Part shown: positions 57,654-64,000 of the stretch, one piece after another
Layout: the number at the start of each line of letters is the position of its first letter
Position numbering within the stretch: the stretch's first letter is position 1
Assembly (NCBI RefSeq): GCF_004348115.1
Contig: NZ_QPFB01000001.1
Coordinates: forward strand, 149,752 to 213,751
Direction: 5' to 3'
DNA length: 64,000 bases
DNA from: Stenotrophomonas sp. ATCM1_4
Lineage (GTDB): Bacteria; Pseudomonadota; Gammaproteobacteria; Xanthomonadales; Xanthomonadaceae
Translations under genes and position numbers: made by a program
Notes under the pieces: generated by a model
What the model was told of the DNA's origin: nothing
What the model saw: only the letters and a program-made list of their open reading frames with translations
Database searches by the model: none

Positions 57654-57932
57654 ATGAACGCACTTCAACGCCCCGGCTACGATGCTCTGTGGGGCTGGTT
57701 CGGGCTGAGTCGCGCATCTTGGCTCCCGCTGCCGCGCGTGCTGATGCATGAGATGCCGGACGACTGGCAGGCCCGGATGACGGTTCTGCTGGAGGAGTTC
57801 GACGCGGCGTTCAAGAACCTGCCTCGCTACGACGTGCAGATCCAGCTCAAGCAGAACGGCCGGTTTGTACCGATGCCGGGCTGGATCAGCTACAGGCACC
57901 CCGACCGGGCAACCATTGAAGGTTTCAGATGA
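57654..57932 (+). CDS. Phage hypothetical protein
   Basis: 92 residues, soluble (MNALQRPGYDALWGWFGLSR..., MPDDWQARMTVLLEEFDAAF, GWISYRHPDRATIEGFR). Common beside lysis genes of Xanthomonas and Stenotrophomonas prophages, function unknown. Its stop overlaps the Rz start by four bases. Confidence 0.65.
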   Translation: MNALQRPGYDALWGWFGLSRASWLPLPRVLMHEMPDDWQARMTVLLEEFDAAFKNLPRYDVQIQLKQNGRFVPMPGWISYRHPDRATIEGFR

Positions 57933-58399
57933 CCAGAGTGCACATCGTCGTCGGGCTGTTGCTGTTCCTGGCGGGGTTCTTCCTGGGCCGGGAGTGGCGT
58001 GACCGCAGTGCGGACATAGCCGCCGGCAAGCAGGAAGTGAAGCAGCTCAACAGCCAGGTGCAGGCCGAGCAGGGTGCTCGCGCGCTGGAACAGACCAAGG
58101 GTCAGGAGTTGGCCCAGATCGGAGCGAAGCATGAAGAAGACCGGGATGCGGCCGAGGCCGTCCCTGCTGCTGTTGTTGCTGACCTGCGTGCTGGCAACCT
58201 CCAGTTGCGGCGGCAGTGGGCAGCGTGTGAAACCAACCGTGTGTCCGAGTCCGCAGCCGGCGCCGCCGAACGTGATGCGCTCGCCGAGCTACGAGCAAAG
58301 GATCAGGGTGATCTTGTTCGAATCGGCCGAGAAGCCGACGACCAAATCAGAGCCTGCCAAGCGGTAGTGAGGTCCGATAGGAACCAGCCCTCGTCATGA
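57929..58399 (+). CDS. Rz-like i-spanin
   Basis: 156 residues. One N-terminal anchor (IVVGLLLFLAGFFLGREW) and a long helical periplasmic region (GKQEVKQLNSQVQAEQGARA, AELRAKDQGDLVRIGREADD). This is the build of Rz spanins, which link to Rz1 to fuse the membranes at the end of lysis. A +1-frame lipoprotein gene is nested inside. Confidence 0.75.
   Translation: MTRVHIVVGLLLFLAGFFLGREWRDRSADIAAGKQEVKQLNSQVQAEQGARALEQTKGQELAQIGAKHEEDRDAAEAVPAAVVADLRAGNLQLRRQWAACETNRVSESAAGAAERDALAELRAKDQGDLVRIGREADDQIRACQAVVRSDRNQPSS
58131..58367 (+). CDS. Rz1-like o-spanin lipoprotein nested in Rz
   Basis: 78 residues wholly inside the Rz gene in another frame. The start MKKTGMRPRPSLLLLLLTCV runs into lipobox-like ATSSC at about residue 25; the mature part is Pro-rich (CPSPQPAPPNVMRS), as in Rz1. 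A longer frame begins at 58074 but the signal fits this ATG. Nested Rz1 is a recognised phage arrangement. Confidence 0.75.
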   Translation: MKKTGMRPRPSLLLLLLTCVLATSSCGGSGQRVKPTVCPSPQPAPPNVMRSPSYEQRIRVILFESAEKPTTKSEPAKR

Positions 58400-58415
58400 G
58401 GGCTGGCGGTGATCG

Positions 58416-58610
58416 TTACGGGGCAGGGCAGGCTTCCGCTTTGCAGCGCTCATAGGCTGCATAGCATTGCTCATCGGTGAAAACGCCATTCTGCAGGCAA
58501 CGGTTGAGTTGCACTTCGCACATGGAGCAGGGAGTCACCTGCGCGGTAGCGAAGCCGGATACGGCAACGAGCAGGAACAGTACGGTCTTCAAGGCCTTCT
58601 TGATCATCAC
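58416..58610 (-). CDS. Secreted small Cys-rich protein, prophage moron
   Basis: 64 residues on the strand opposite to all surrounding phage genes. Signal peptide MMIKKALKTVLFLLVAVSGF cut after ATA, then a 42-residue mature part with six Cys: QVTPCSMCEVQLNRCLQNG, CYAAYERCKAEACPAP. Even Cys number suggests disulfides. Opposite orientation and self-contained gap mark a moron, possibly expressed in the lysogen. Function unknown. Confidence 0.65.
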   Translation of the reverse strand: MMIKKALKTVLFLLVAVSGFATAQVTPCSMCEVQLNRCLQNGVFTDEQCYAAYERCKAEACPAP

Positions 58611-58706
58611 GTCAGTCCTTTGCTTGCCCGGGATAGGGCAAGCCCGACGCTACATAGAGAAACGCACCCGTTCAATCTGCGCTGCCGCACGCGGTGAGTG
58701 CAGGTG

Positions 58707-59096
58707 ATGGAGCGTGATTCAAAGGGGATGGAATTCATGGCGCCACATTGCAAGAGCCGTGCTCATCTGGCTCTCGGTCGGCTCAAGACTGGTGAATTGA
58801 ACAAGACCGAGCAGGCCTATGCCGAGCGGCTGCGCGCGCTGGAGCATGCGGGGAAGATCCTCTGGCACAAGTTCGAGGGTCTGAAGCTGCGGCTCGCGGA
58901 CAACACGTTCTACACGCCGGACTTTGCAGTGCTGGCTGCTGATGGCGTCATGGAGCTGCACGAGGTAAAGGGCTTCTGGCAGGACGATGCCAGGGCCAAG
59001 ATCAAGATTGCCGCGGCGATGTACCCGTTCCGGTTCCTCGCCGTGAAGGTGAGGGCCAAGCGGGACGGCGGCGGCTGGGACGTGGAGGAATTCTGA
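58707..59096 (+). CDS. DUF1064-like predicted PD-(D/E)XK nuclease
   Basis: 129 residues from an ATG nine bases into a longer GTG frame. NKTEQAYAERLRALEHAGKI, NTFYTPDFAVLAADGVMELH, and EVKGFWQDDARAKIKIAAAM give the DxxxxxExK-type motif (D of PDF, E and K of HEVKG). DUF1064 proteins are phage Holliday-junction or packaging-related nucleases by inference. Followed at once by small genes. Confidence 0.75.
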   Translation: MERDSKGMEFMAPHCKSRAHLALGRLKTGELNKTEQAYAERLRALEHAGKILWHKFEGLKLRLADNTFYTPDFAVLAADGVMELHEVKGFWQDDARAKIKIAAAMYPFRFLAVKVRAKRDGGGWDVEEF

Positions 59097-59263
59097 TGGA
59101 CACGCTGAGAGCGGTTGACGAGCGACTGGAGCGTATCGAGAGGAGGCTGGATGCACTGCTCGCCGCGCTGGCCGACGACGCCCAGGACGATGAGCAGGTC
59201 CAATTGTCGTTGGATGGCGAGCCGTGTGGGGCCTCTCGCGATCAGAACAGGGGGCTGGGCTGA
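59096..59263 (+). CDS. Small phage coiled-coil protein
   Basis: 55 residues beginning MDTLRAVDERLERIERRLDA, a heptad-like helix, then an acidic tail. Start overlaps the previous stop by one base (TGATG), and its own stop overlaps the HNH start in the same way. Function unknown. Confidence 0.55.
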   Translation: MDTLRAVDERLERIERRLDALLAALADDAQDDEQVQLSLDGEPCGASRDQNRGLG

Positions 59264-59613
59264 TGCCTTCCTTCGCGCCTAAGCACAAGCCGATGCAGCG
59301 CATGGCACCTGTACACACACCACCTGTCGCTGAGCCGCAGCGATACGGGAATGGGAGAGGCGGCAGGCCATGGCGCAGGCTGCGTGACCGCATCCTCGTA
59401 CGTGACCGCTACCTGTGCCAGTGCGGCGAGTGCCAGGCAGGTGGGCTGCCCCTGCTGGCCGATGAGGTCGATCACATCATCCCGATAGCGGAAGGCGGCA
59501 CGGATGAGGAGAGCAACCTGCAGGCCATGAGCAGCGTCTGCCACGCAAAGAAGACGGCCGAGGAGGCTGGAAGGGGATCGCGGCGGAGAGTGGAGTCCGA
59601 CTCCACCCGCTGA
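59263..59613 (+). CDS. HNH endonuclease
   Basis: 116 residues. WRRLRDRILVRDRYLCQCGE, CQAGGLPLLADEVDHIIPIA, EGGTDEESNLQAMSSVCHAK make the HNH fold with Cys knuckles CQCGEC and CHAKK and the DHI catalytic motif. HNH proteins immediately before the terminase are typical of cos-type packaging phages and assist end cleavage. Confidence 0.85.
   Translation: MPSFAPKHKPMQRMAPVHTPPVAEPQRYGNGRGGRPWRRLRDRILVRDRYLCQCGECQAGGLPLLADEVDHIIPIAEGGTDEESNLQAMSSVCHAKKTAEEAGRGSRRRVESDSTR
59590..59606. promoter_or_regulatory. 8-1-8 perfect palindrome in the end of the HNH gene
   Basis: GTGGAGTC-C-GACTCCAC, overlapping the last codons. Position between HNH and terminase may mean a packaging-site or operator, but no role is known. 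Confidence 0.3.
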
Positions 59614-59642
59614 CTGGCGAGCGGCGGAGATGCGAGGGGGCA

Positions 59643-59706
59643 TGAGAACCGTTCTCAAACGCATCCCGGCATTCGTTCAGCTATGTGAAGATAAGAATGA
59701 TTCTCA
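59643..59706. promoter_or_regulatory. Two 7-1-7 palindromes upstream of terminase
   Basis: TGAGAAC-C-GTTCTCA (59643-59657) is perfect; TAAGAAT-G-ATTCTCA (59692-59706) has one mismatch. They resemble the 7-1-7 Fur box TGATAAT-N-ATTATCA. The same interval (59614-59819) has CCCCGGGGGGAGGGGA and T/A runs. A cos region or a metal-regulated promoter are alternatives. Confidence 0.35.
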
Positions 59707-59819
59707 TCCATACCCCGGGGGGAGGGGAAATTTTTTGAGGTCGTTCCCCCTCGGACACCGGCCGCCCAGTGGTTTTTTTGCACCGTCAATTCAGAAATTT
59801 CAGTTTTTGAGGTTCCGAC

Positions 59820-60239
59820 ATGGCCCGACCCCGTAAGCCGACATCGCTAAAGGTGGTGGCCGGGACCGACCGGCCCGACCGCGAGCCAGCAGCAGTAGCC
59901 GAGTTGCCGCTTGTCGATTCCGTGCCATCGCCGCCCGACTGGTTGCCGAACGGGCACGCGATCAAGGAGTGGAACCGGTTGGCCCCGATTCTCCACGCGA
60001 ACAAGTTGCTGACTGAGGCGGGTCTGTCCGCCCTGGGCCAACTGTGTGCCCTGCATGGAAAGGTGGTGCAGCTCTACTCCGCCGGGGAGGCACCGGTTGC
60101 GTCGATGGTGGCGCAGCTGCGCGGGCTGATGAACGACTTCGGGCTGACCCCCGTTGCACAAGGGAAGGTGAGGCCGAATGGCGACACGGAAAAGCCGGGC
60201 AACAAGTTCGGGGCACTCGGCCAGCCCGGCACCAGGTGA
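59820..60239 (+). CDS. Terminase small subunit (P27 family)
   Basis: 139 residues. MARPRKPTSLKVVAGTDRPD, PPDWLPNGHAIKEWNRLAPI, HANKLLTEAGLSALGQLCAL and MNDFGLTPVAQGKVRP follow the P27-type small terminase. It binds the packaging site. Its last 62 bases overlap the large terminase in another frame. Confidence 0.85.
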   Translation: MARPRKPTSLKVVAGTDRPDREPAAVAELPLVDSVPSPPDWLPNGHAIKEWNRLAPILHANKLLTEAGLSALGQLCALHGKVVQLYSAGEAPVASMVAQLRGLMNDFGLTPVAQGKVRPNGDTEKPGNKFGALGQPGTR

Positions 60240-61932
60240 CTACGTAGATGTGGCGGTGGCCTATGCAACTGAGGCTGCAGCGAACAAGGGGAAGCGATTC
60301 GGACGGCTCATCCATCTTGCCGCAAAGCGGTTCCTCGGCGACCTGAAGCGCGCACAGAAGAATGGGGCTCCGTTCTACTTCTCGCGCGAGCATGCCAACC
60401 ACGTCTGCAGCTGGATCGAGCTTCTACCGCACGTCGAGGGCAAGTGGGACACCCCCGAGATCAGATTGCATGCCTCGCACGTCTGGTTTCTCGTGCAGTT
60501 GTTCGGCTTCCGCAAGCCAGATGGGAATCGCCGGTTCACTTCGGCCCTATTCGCAGTGGCCCGCAAGAACGCGAAGTCCACGTTGGCCGCAGCGATCCTG
60601 TTGTACTGCGAGTGCTGCGAGAACGAGGAAGGCGCGCAGATCATCTCAGCGGCGACCACATTCTCCCAGGCATCGATCATCTTCAACGTTGCCAAGCGCA
60701 TGGTTGAGAAGACGCCGGACCTGCGGGAGCAGTATGGGTTGGAGACGTGGGCCAAGTCGATCAGCCGCGTGGAGATCGGCGCGAGCTTCAAACCTGTGCA
60801 CGCGAAGGCGAGCACGCAGGACGGCCTCAATCCGTCGCACGTTGGACTTGACGAGATCCATGCGCACAAGACGCCCGACCTACTGAACGTCCTACAGTCG
60901 GCAGCCGGTGCACGTGGTAACCCACTGTGGCTATTCACCACGACAGAGGGCTACACCAACCCTGGGCCATGGGCAGAGATCCGGCAGTTTGCCAAGCAGC
61001 TATTGGAGGGCGTCTTCGGCAACACCGCAGACCACTACCTGGTGCTGTTCTTCGCGGTGGACAAGAGCGACCGGGACTTTGACGAGTCCGCGTGGTTCAA
61101 AGCTAATCCGCTGATGGACGTAAACCCGAAGCTGCTGACCGCGATTCGCAAAGAGGCGGTCGAGGCCAAGGCCATGCCGTCGAAGCTGGCGGAGTTCCAG
61201 ATCAAGCGGTTGAACCGGCCAGCATCACAGGCCAATGGTTTCATCCTGCTGCCGAAGTGGAACAAGTGCGCGGGTGTGGTGGATCTGGAGGAACTGAGAG
61301 ACGTTCCGTGCTGGGGCGGGCTCGATCTTGCGAGCACAACCGACCTAACGTCCATGCGCCTGGTATGGCGCGTGGAGGACCGAATCCTTACCTGGGGACG
61401 CCGCTGGGTGCCTGCCGAGGCCGTAAAGAACCGAAGCGAGCGCGGAACTGTTCCGTATCAGGGGTGGGTTACAGCAGGGCACATTGAGCAGACCGAAGGC
61501 GAGGTGACCGACTATGCGGTGATCGAGCAAGCGGTACTCGAAGTGCACGATCGGTTCAACCTGCAGGCGATGGCCTTTGATAGGTGGAACGCAACTGAAA
61601 TGGTCAGCCGCTTGGTCACTGCGAACGTTCCGATGGTGGAGTTCATCCAAGGAACGAAGTCGTATCACCCCGCTGTGCGGGAGCTCGAAATGGCATACGT
61701 CGCCGGCCGGCTGGTGCACACCGGTGATCCGGTGCTGTCCTGGTGCGCATCGAACTTGGTTATTCGTCGGGACCATAACTTAAACATGGCACCGGACAAG
61801 CGTAAGTCGCCGGAAAAGATCGATGACATCACAGCACTCCTGATGGCGATAGGCCTAAGTATCCCGGCGGACTGCAACGAGGACGGAAATATGGACGACT
61901 GGCTGAACGATCCCGTGAGGAATGCAAGGTGA
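60178..61932 (+). CDS. Terminase large subunit
   Basis: 584 residues. The ATPase domain has a deviant Walker A VARKNAKSTLAAAILLYC at about residue 130 and Walker B SHVGLDEIHAHKTPDLLNVL near 225; the nuclease domain has GGLDLASTTDLTSMRLVWRV near 380 (first catalytic Asp) and MAFDRWNATEM. ATP-driven packaging motor. ATG in the small-subunit gene gives a 62-bp overlap. Terminase_1-type family. Confidence 0.93.
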   Translation: MATRKSRATSSGHSASPAPGDYVDVAVAYATEAAANKGKRFGRLIHLAAKRFLGDLKRAQKNGAPFYFSREHANHVCSWIELLPHVEGKWDTPEIRLHASHVWFLVQLFGFRKPDGNRRFTSALFAVARKNAKSTLAAAILLYCECCENEEGAQIISAATTFSQASIIFNVAKRMVEKTPDLREQYGLETWAKSISRVEIGASFKPVHAKASTQDGLNPSHVGLDEIHAHKTPDLLNVLQSAAGARGNPLWLFTTTEGYTNPGPWAEIRQFAKQLLEGVFGNTADHYLVLFFAVDKSDRDFDESAWFKANPLMDVNPKLLTAIRKEAVEAKAMPSKLAEFQIKRLNRPASQANGFILLPKWNKCAGVVDLEELRDVPCWGGLDLASTTDLTSMRLVWRVEDRILTWGRRWVPAEAVKNRSERGTVPYQGWVTAGHIEQTEGEVTDYAVIEQAVLEVHDRFNLQAMAFDRWNATEMVSRLVTANVPMVEFIQGTKSYHPAVRELEMAYVAGRLVHTGDPVLSWCASNLVIRRDHNLNMAPDKRKSPEKIDDITALLMAIGLSIPADCNEDGNMDDWLNDPVRNAR

Positions 61933-63215
61933 AAAGAAACAAGCCGATAGCCGGAATCATGGGTCGAATCGCCGCGGCGATTGATGGATGGGTGCGTTCG
62001 TTCACGACGAGGGATGAAGAACTGTACGTGGACCGGGAGATGGTAAGCGAGTCAGGCGTTTCGGTCACTCCTCGCGCCGTGCTCCAAGTGGATGCAGTCT
62101 GGGCGTGTGTAAGGTTGATCTCCGAGACGATTGCGACACTTCCGCTGTCTATCTACGAGCGCACCAGCAGCGGTAAGCAGGTGGCTAGCAATCACCCGCT
62201 ACATTTCGTCGTACATGACCAGCCGAACGCCGATTCGACGGCTGCGATCTTCTGGGAAGCCATGATCGTCGCCATGCTGTTGCGCGGCAACGCGCACGCG
62301 GAAAAGCTATATGCCGGGCAACGAGTCATCGGGCTGCAGTTCTTGGACCCGGGTAGGTTGACGGTGAATCAAGACGCCAATGGAAAAAGGGTCTACACCT
62401 ACAAGCGCTCGAACGGGACGCCCCGAGTCATTCCCGCAGAGAGAATATGGCGGATACCCGGCTTCACGTTGGACGGCGATAACGGCGTTTCGGTGATTGC
62501 CTACGGCGCAAAGGTTTTCGGGAATGCAATCGCGGCCGATCGCGCAGCGGCGAGGACCTTCAAGAACGGTCTATTGCAGACGCTGTACTACAAGATCAAT
62601 GCCTTTCTGAAGCCAGAGCAGCGCACCGAGTTCAAGAAGAACCTACTTGGGGCGATTGAACGCGGCGAGACGCCGCTGCTGGAGGGCGGCACCGAGGCTG
62701 GAACGCTCGGCATCAACCCGGCTGATGCCCAGCTCCTCGAATCGAGGTCATTCGCTGTTGAGTCGATATGCCGTTGGTTCCGAGTGCCTCCATGGATGGT
62801 TGGACACACCGAGAAATCGACCAGTTGGGGCACAGGCATCGAGCAACAGATGATTGGCTTCCTGACATTCACACTTGGGCCCTGGCTTCGCCGGATTGAA
62901 CAGGCCATCAGCAAGGACCTGATGACGCCTGCTGAGCGGATCAAGTTCTACCCGAAATTCACGGTTGAGGGCCTGCTTCGTGCGGATAGCGCTGGCCGCG
63001 CCGCGTTCTACGGTGTGATGGTGGATAAGGGCATTCTCACCCGCGATGAGGTCCGAGAGCTGGAGGACCGAGCGCCGATGGGCGGCAATGCCGCTGCGCT
63101 GACCGTGCAATCCGCCATGACCACACTGGACAGCGTTGGCCACGCGTCCGATGTAAACAAAGCCAGGGCCGCTCTCCGCACGCTCCTGGGCTTCTCAGAA
63201 GACAAGAAGGACTGA
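61929..63215 (+). CDS. Portal protein (HK97 type)
   Basis: 428 residues starting with GTG that overlaps the terminase stop. VWACVRLISETIATLPLSIY, DQPNADSTAAIFWEAMIVAM, LLRGNAHAEKLYAGQRVIGL and FRVPPWMVGHTEKSTSWGTG, IEQQMIGFLTFTLGPWLRRI are typical of HK97-like portals. It forms the dodecameric ring for DNA entry. Confidence 0.93.
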   Translation: MKRNKPIAGIMGRIAAAIDGWVRSFTTRDEELYVDREMVSESGVSVTPRAVLQVDAVWACVRLISETIATLPLSIYERTSSGKQVASNHPLHFVVHDQPNADSTAAIFWEAMIVAMLLRGNAHAEKLYAGQRVIGLQFLDPGRLTVNQDANGKRVYTYKRSNGTPRVIPAERIWRIPGFTLDGDNGVSVIAYGAKVFGNAIAADRAAARTFKNGLLQTLYYKINAFLKPEQRTEFKKNLLGAIERGETPLLEGGTEAGTLGINPADAQLLESRSFAVESICRWFRVPPWMVGHTEKSTSWGTGIEQQMIGFLTFTLGPWLRRIEQAISKDLMTPAERIKFYPKFTVEGLLRADSAGRAAFYGVMVDKGILTRDEVRELEDRAPMGGNAAALTVQSAMTTLDSVGHASDVNKARAALRTLLGFSEDKKD

Positions 63216-63219
63216 CCAT

Positions 63220-64000
63220 ATGACGATCAAGACACTGCCGGGTGTGCCGGAGGGTCGCCCATGCGCCGCTGTCAGCAGCCAGATCCAGCCGCGCGCCCTT
63301 GACCGCTGGGAGGCTGGCGTCAGGGCGGCCTCCGACACCGATGCGGAACGATCCATCAGCATCTACGACGTGATCGGCTACGACTACTGGACCGGCGAAG
63401 GCGTGACCGCCAAGCGCATCGCGGCATCCCTGCGCGGGATGGGGAAAGGGCCGGTCACGGTCAACATCAACAGCCCGGGCGGCGACATGTTTGAGGGCCT
63501 GGCGATCTACAACCTCCTGCGCGAGCACGACGGCGAGGTCACGGTGAAGGTGCTGGGCTTGGCGGCATCGGCTGCGTCTGTCATCGCCATGGCCGGTGAC
63601 ACGGTCCAGATCGCACGCGCCGGCTTCCTGATGATCCACAACGCATGGGTGGTTGCTGTTGGGAATCGTCATGACCTTGCCGACGTGGCCGCAACGCTCA
63701 AGCCATTCGACGAGGCGATGGCCAGCATCTACGCGGCGCGTACCGGTGCCGAGCAGAGGGCGATGTCCAAGTTGATGGATGCCGAGACATGGATCGGCGG
63801 TGCCTCCGCTGTGGAGGACGGCTTTGCCGACGAGCTGCTCGCCTCTGACCAGGTGGAGAAGGGCGCCAGCAAGGAGAACGCCTCAGCAGTTCGCCGCGTG
63901 GAGGCGGGCTTGCGCGCTACCGGAATGCCGAAGTCCGAAGCCATGCGTTTGATCAGTGAAATCAAGTCCAGCCGGGGCGAGCCCGCTGGCAGCGGTGAGG
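63220..64000 (+). CDS. ClpP-type head maturation protease (3' end outside window)
   Basis: At least 260 residues. S14 fold: ISIYDVIGYDYWTGEGVTAK, VTVNINSPGGDMFEGLAIYN, the nucleophile Ser in LGLAASAASVIAMAGD, and the His in FLMIHNAWVVAVGNRHDLAD. Head-protease type that trims the scaffold or major capsid protein, which should follow beyond the window. The stop is not seen. Confidence 0.92.
   Translation, partial: MTIKTLPGVPEGRPCAAVSSQIQPRALDRWEAGVRAASDTDAERSISIYDVIGYDYWTGEGVTAKRIAASLRGMGKGPVTVNINSPGGDMFEGLAIYNLLREHDGEVTVKVLGLAASAASVIAMAGDTVQIARAGFLMIHNAWVVAVGNRHDLADVAATLKPFDEAMASIYAARTGAEQRAMSKLMDAETWIGGASAVEDGFADELLASDQVEKGASKENASAVRRVEAGLRATGMPKSEAMRLISEIKSSRGEPAGSGE

Larger units (their letters stand above)
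53870..64000 (+). mobile_element. Prophage, partial (right end beyond window)
   Basis: Everything to the right of tRNA-Arg(CCG) is phage-like: decayed integrase and IS, Ref-like nuclease, Q-like antiterminator, lysis genes, HNH nuclease, terminase small and large, portal and head protease. The left attachment junction should lie in the 3' half of the tRNA gene. No early control or repressor gene lies between the integrase and the Ref-like gene. The tail genes and the right attachment site must lie past 64 kb. The order and families resemble HK97-type Caudoviricetes. Confidence 0.92.

Overview
The window reads as the chromosome of a high-GC gammaproteobacterium of the Xanthomonadaceae, most likely a Stenotrophomonas. 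The reasons are an Ax21-family outer-membrane protein, the secB-gpsA pair, a chromosomal integron lying beside ilvD (the xanthomonad integron site), an RDD/SpoIIM/DUF4129/DUF4350/MoxR/DUF58 cluster, and a bioC-SDR-bioH-bioF-bioB cluster next to comF. No CRISPR array or rRNA was seen. One tRNA gene, tRNA-Arg(CCG), is present.

Layout. 1-2.7 kb: end of a rhodanese gene, secB, gpsA, a terminator and a convergent Ax21-like porin. 2.9-10 kb: a gene fragment, then a two-gene unit of an M48-like metalloprotease and a 1,821-residue protein combining a pseudokinase-like region, DUF4011, an SF1 helicase, a Vsr-like nuclease domain and a WGR domain. 10-18.8 kb: housekeeping and small membrane genes (S9 peptidase, cytochrome c, ETF-ubiquinone oxidoreductase, GFA protein, DUF2164, VOC protein). 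18.8-26.1 kb: a sedentary chromosomal integron with 13 attC sites and 13 single-gene cassettes on the minus strand, one further cassette-like gene, an attI-side junction and a divergent intI whose catalytic region is deleted. 26.1-43.1 kb: ilvD, ygiB/ygiC-like genes, the six-gene MoxR-type cluster, DUF2167, gamma carbonic anhydrase, a nucleotidyltransferase and mnmG. 43.1-43.6 kb: an apparently unannotated small-RNA locus with a textbook sigma-54 promoter and a strong terminator. 43.6-53.7 kb: a YG-rich lipoprotein, PLP dehydratase, YdcF, SnoaL-like protein, the biotin cluster with a BirA-like operator over the bioB promoter, comF, HdeD-like protein and ubiA. 53.8-64 kb: a prophage entering at the 3' end of tRNA-Arg(CCG) and running off the window.

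The prophage has a decayed integrase followed by an IS3-family remnant, then a Ref-like nuclease, a Q-like antiterminator with its probable late promoter and leader terminator, lysis genes including a nested Rz/Rz1 pair, an antisense cysteine-rich moron, an HNH-terminase-portal-ClpP-protease packaging block, and more beyond the end. Lysogeny-control genes are missing between the integrase and the Ref-like gene, so this end seems to have been deleted around the IS insertion.

The most interesting points are the putative sigma-54-driven RNA beside mnmG, the integron whose integrase has lost its catalytic core while its attC sites stay recognisable, the metalloprotease-helicase pair, and the overlap of a BirA-type operator with the bioB -35 box. 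All calls come from reading the sequence; no database search was possible.
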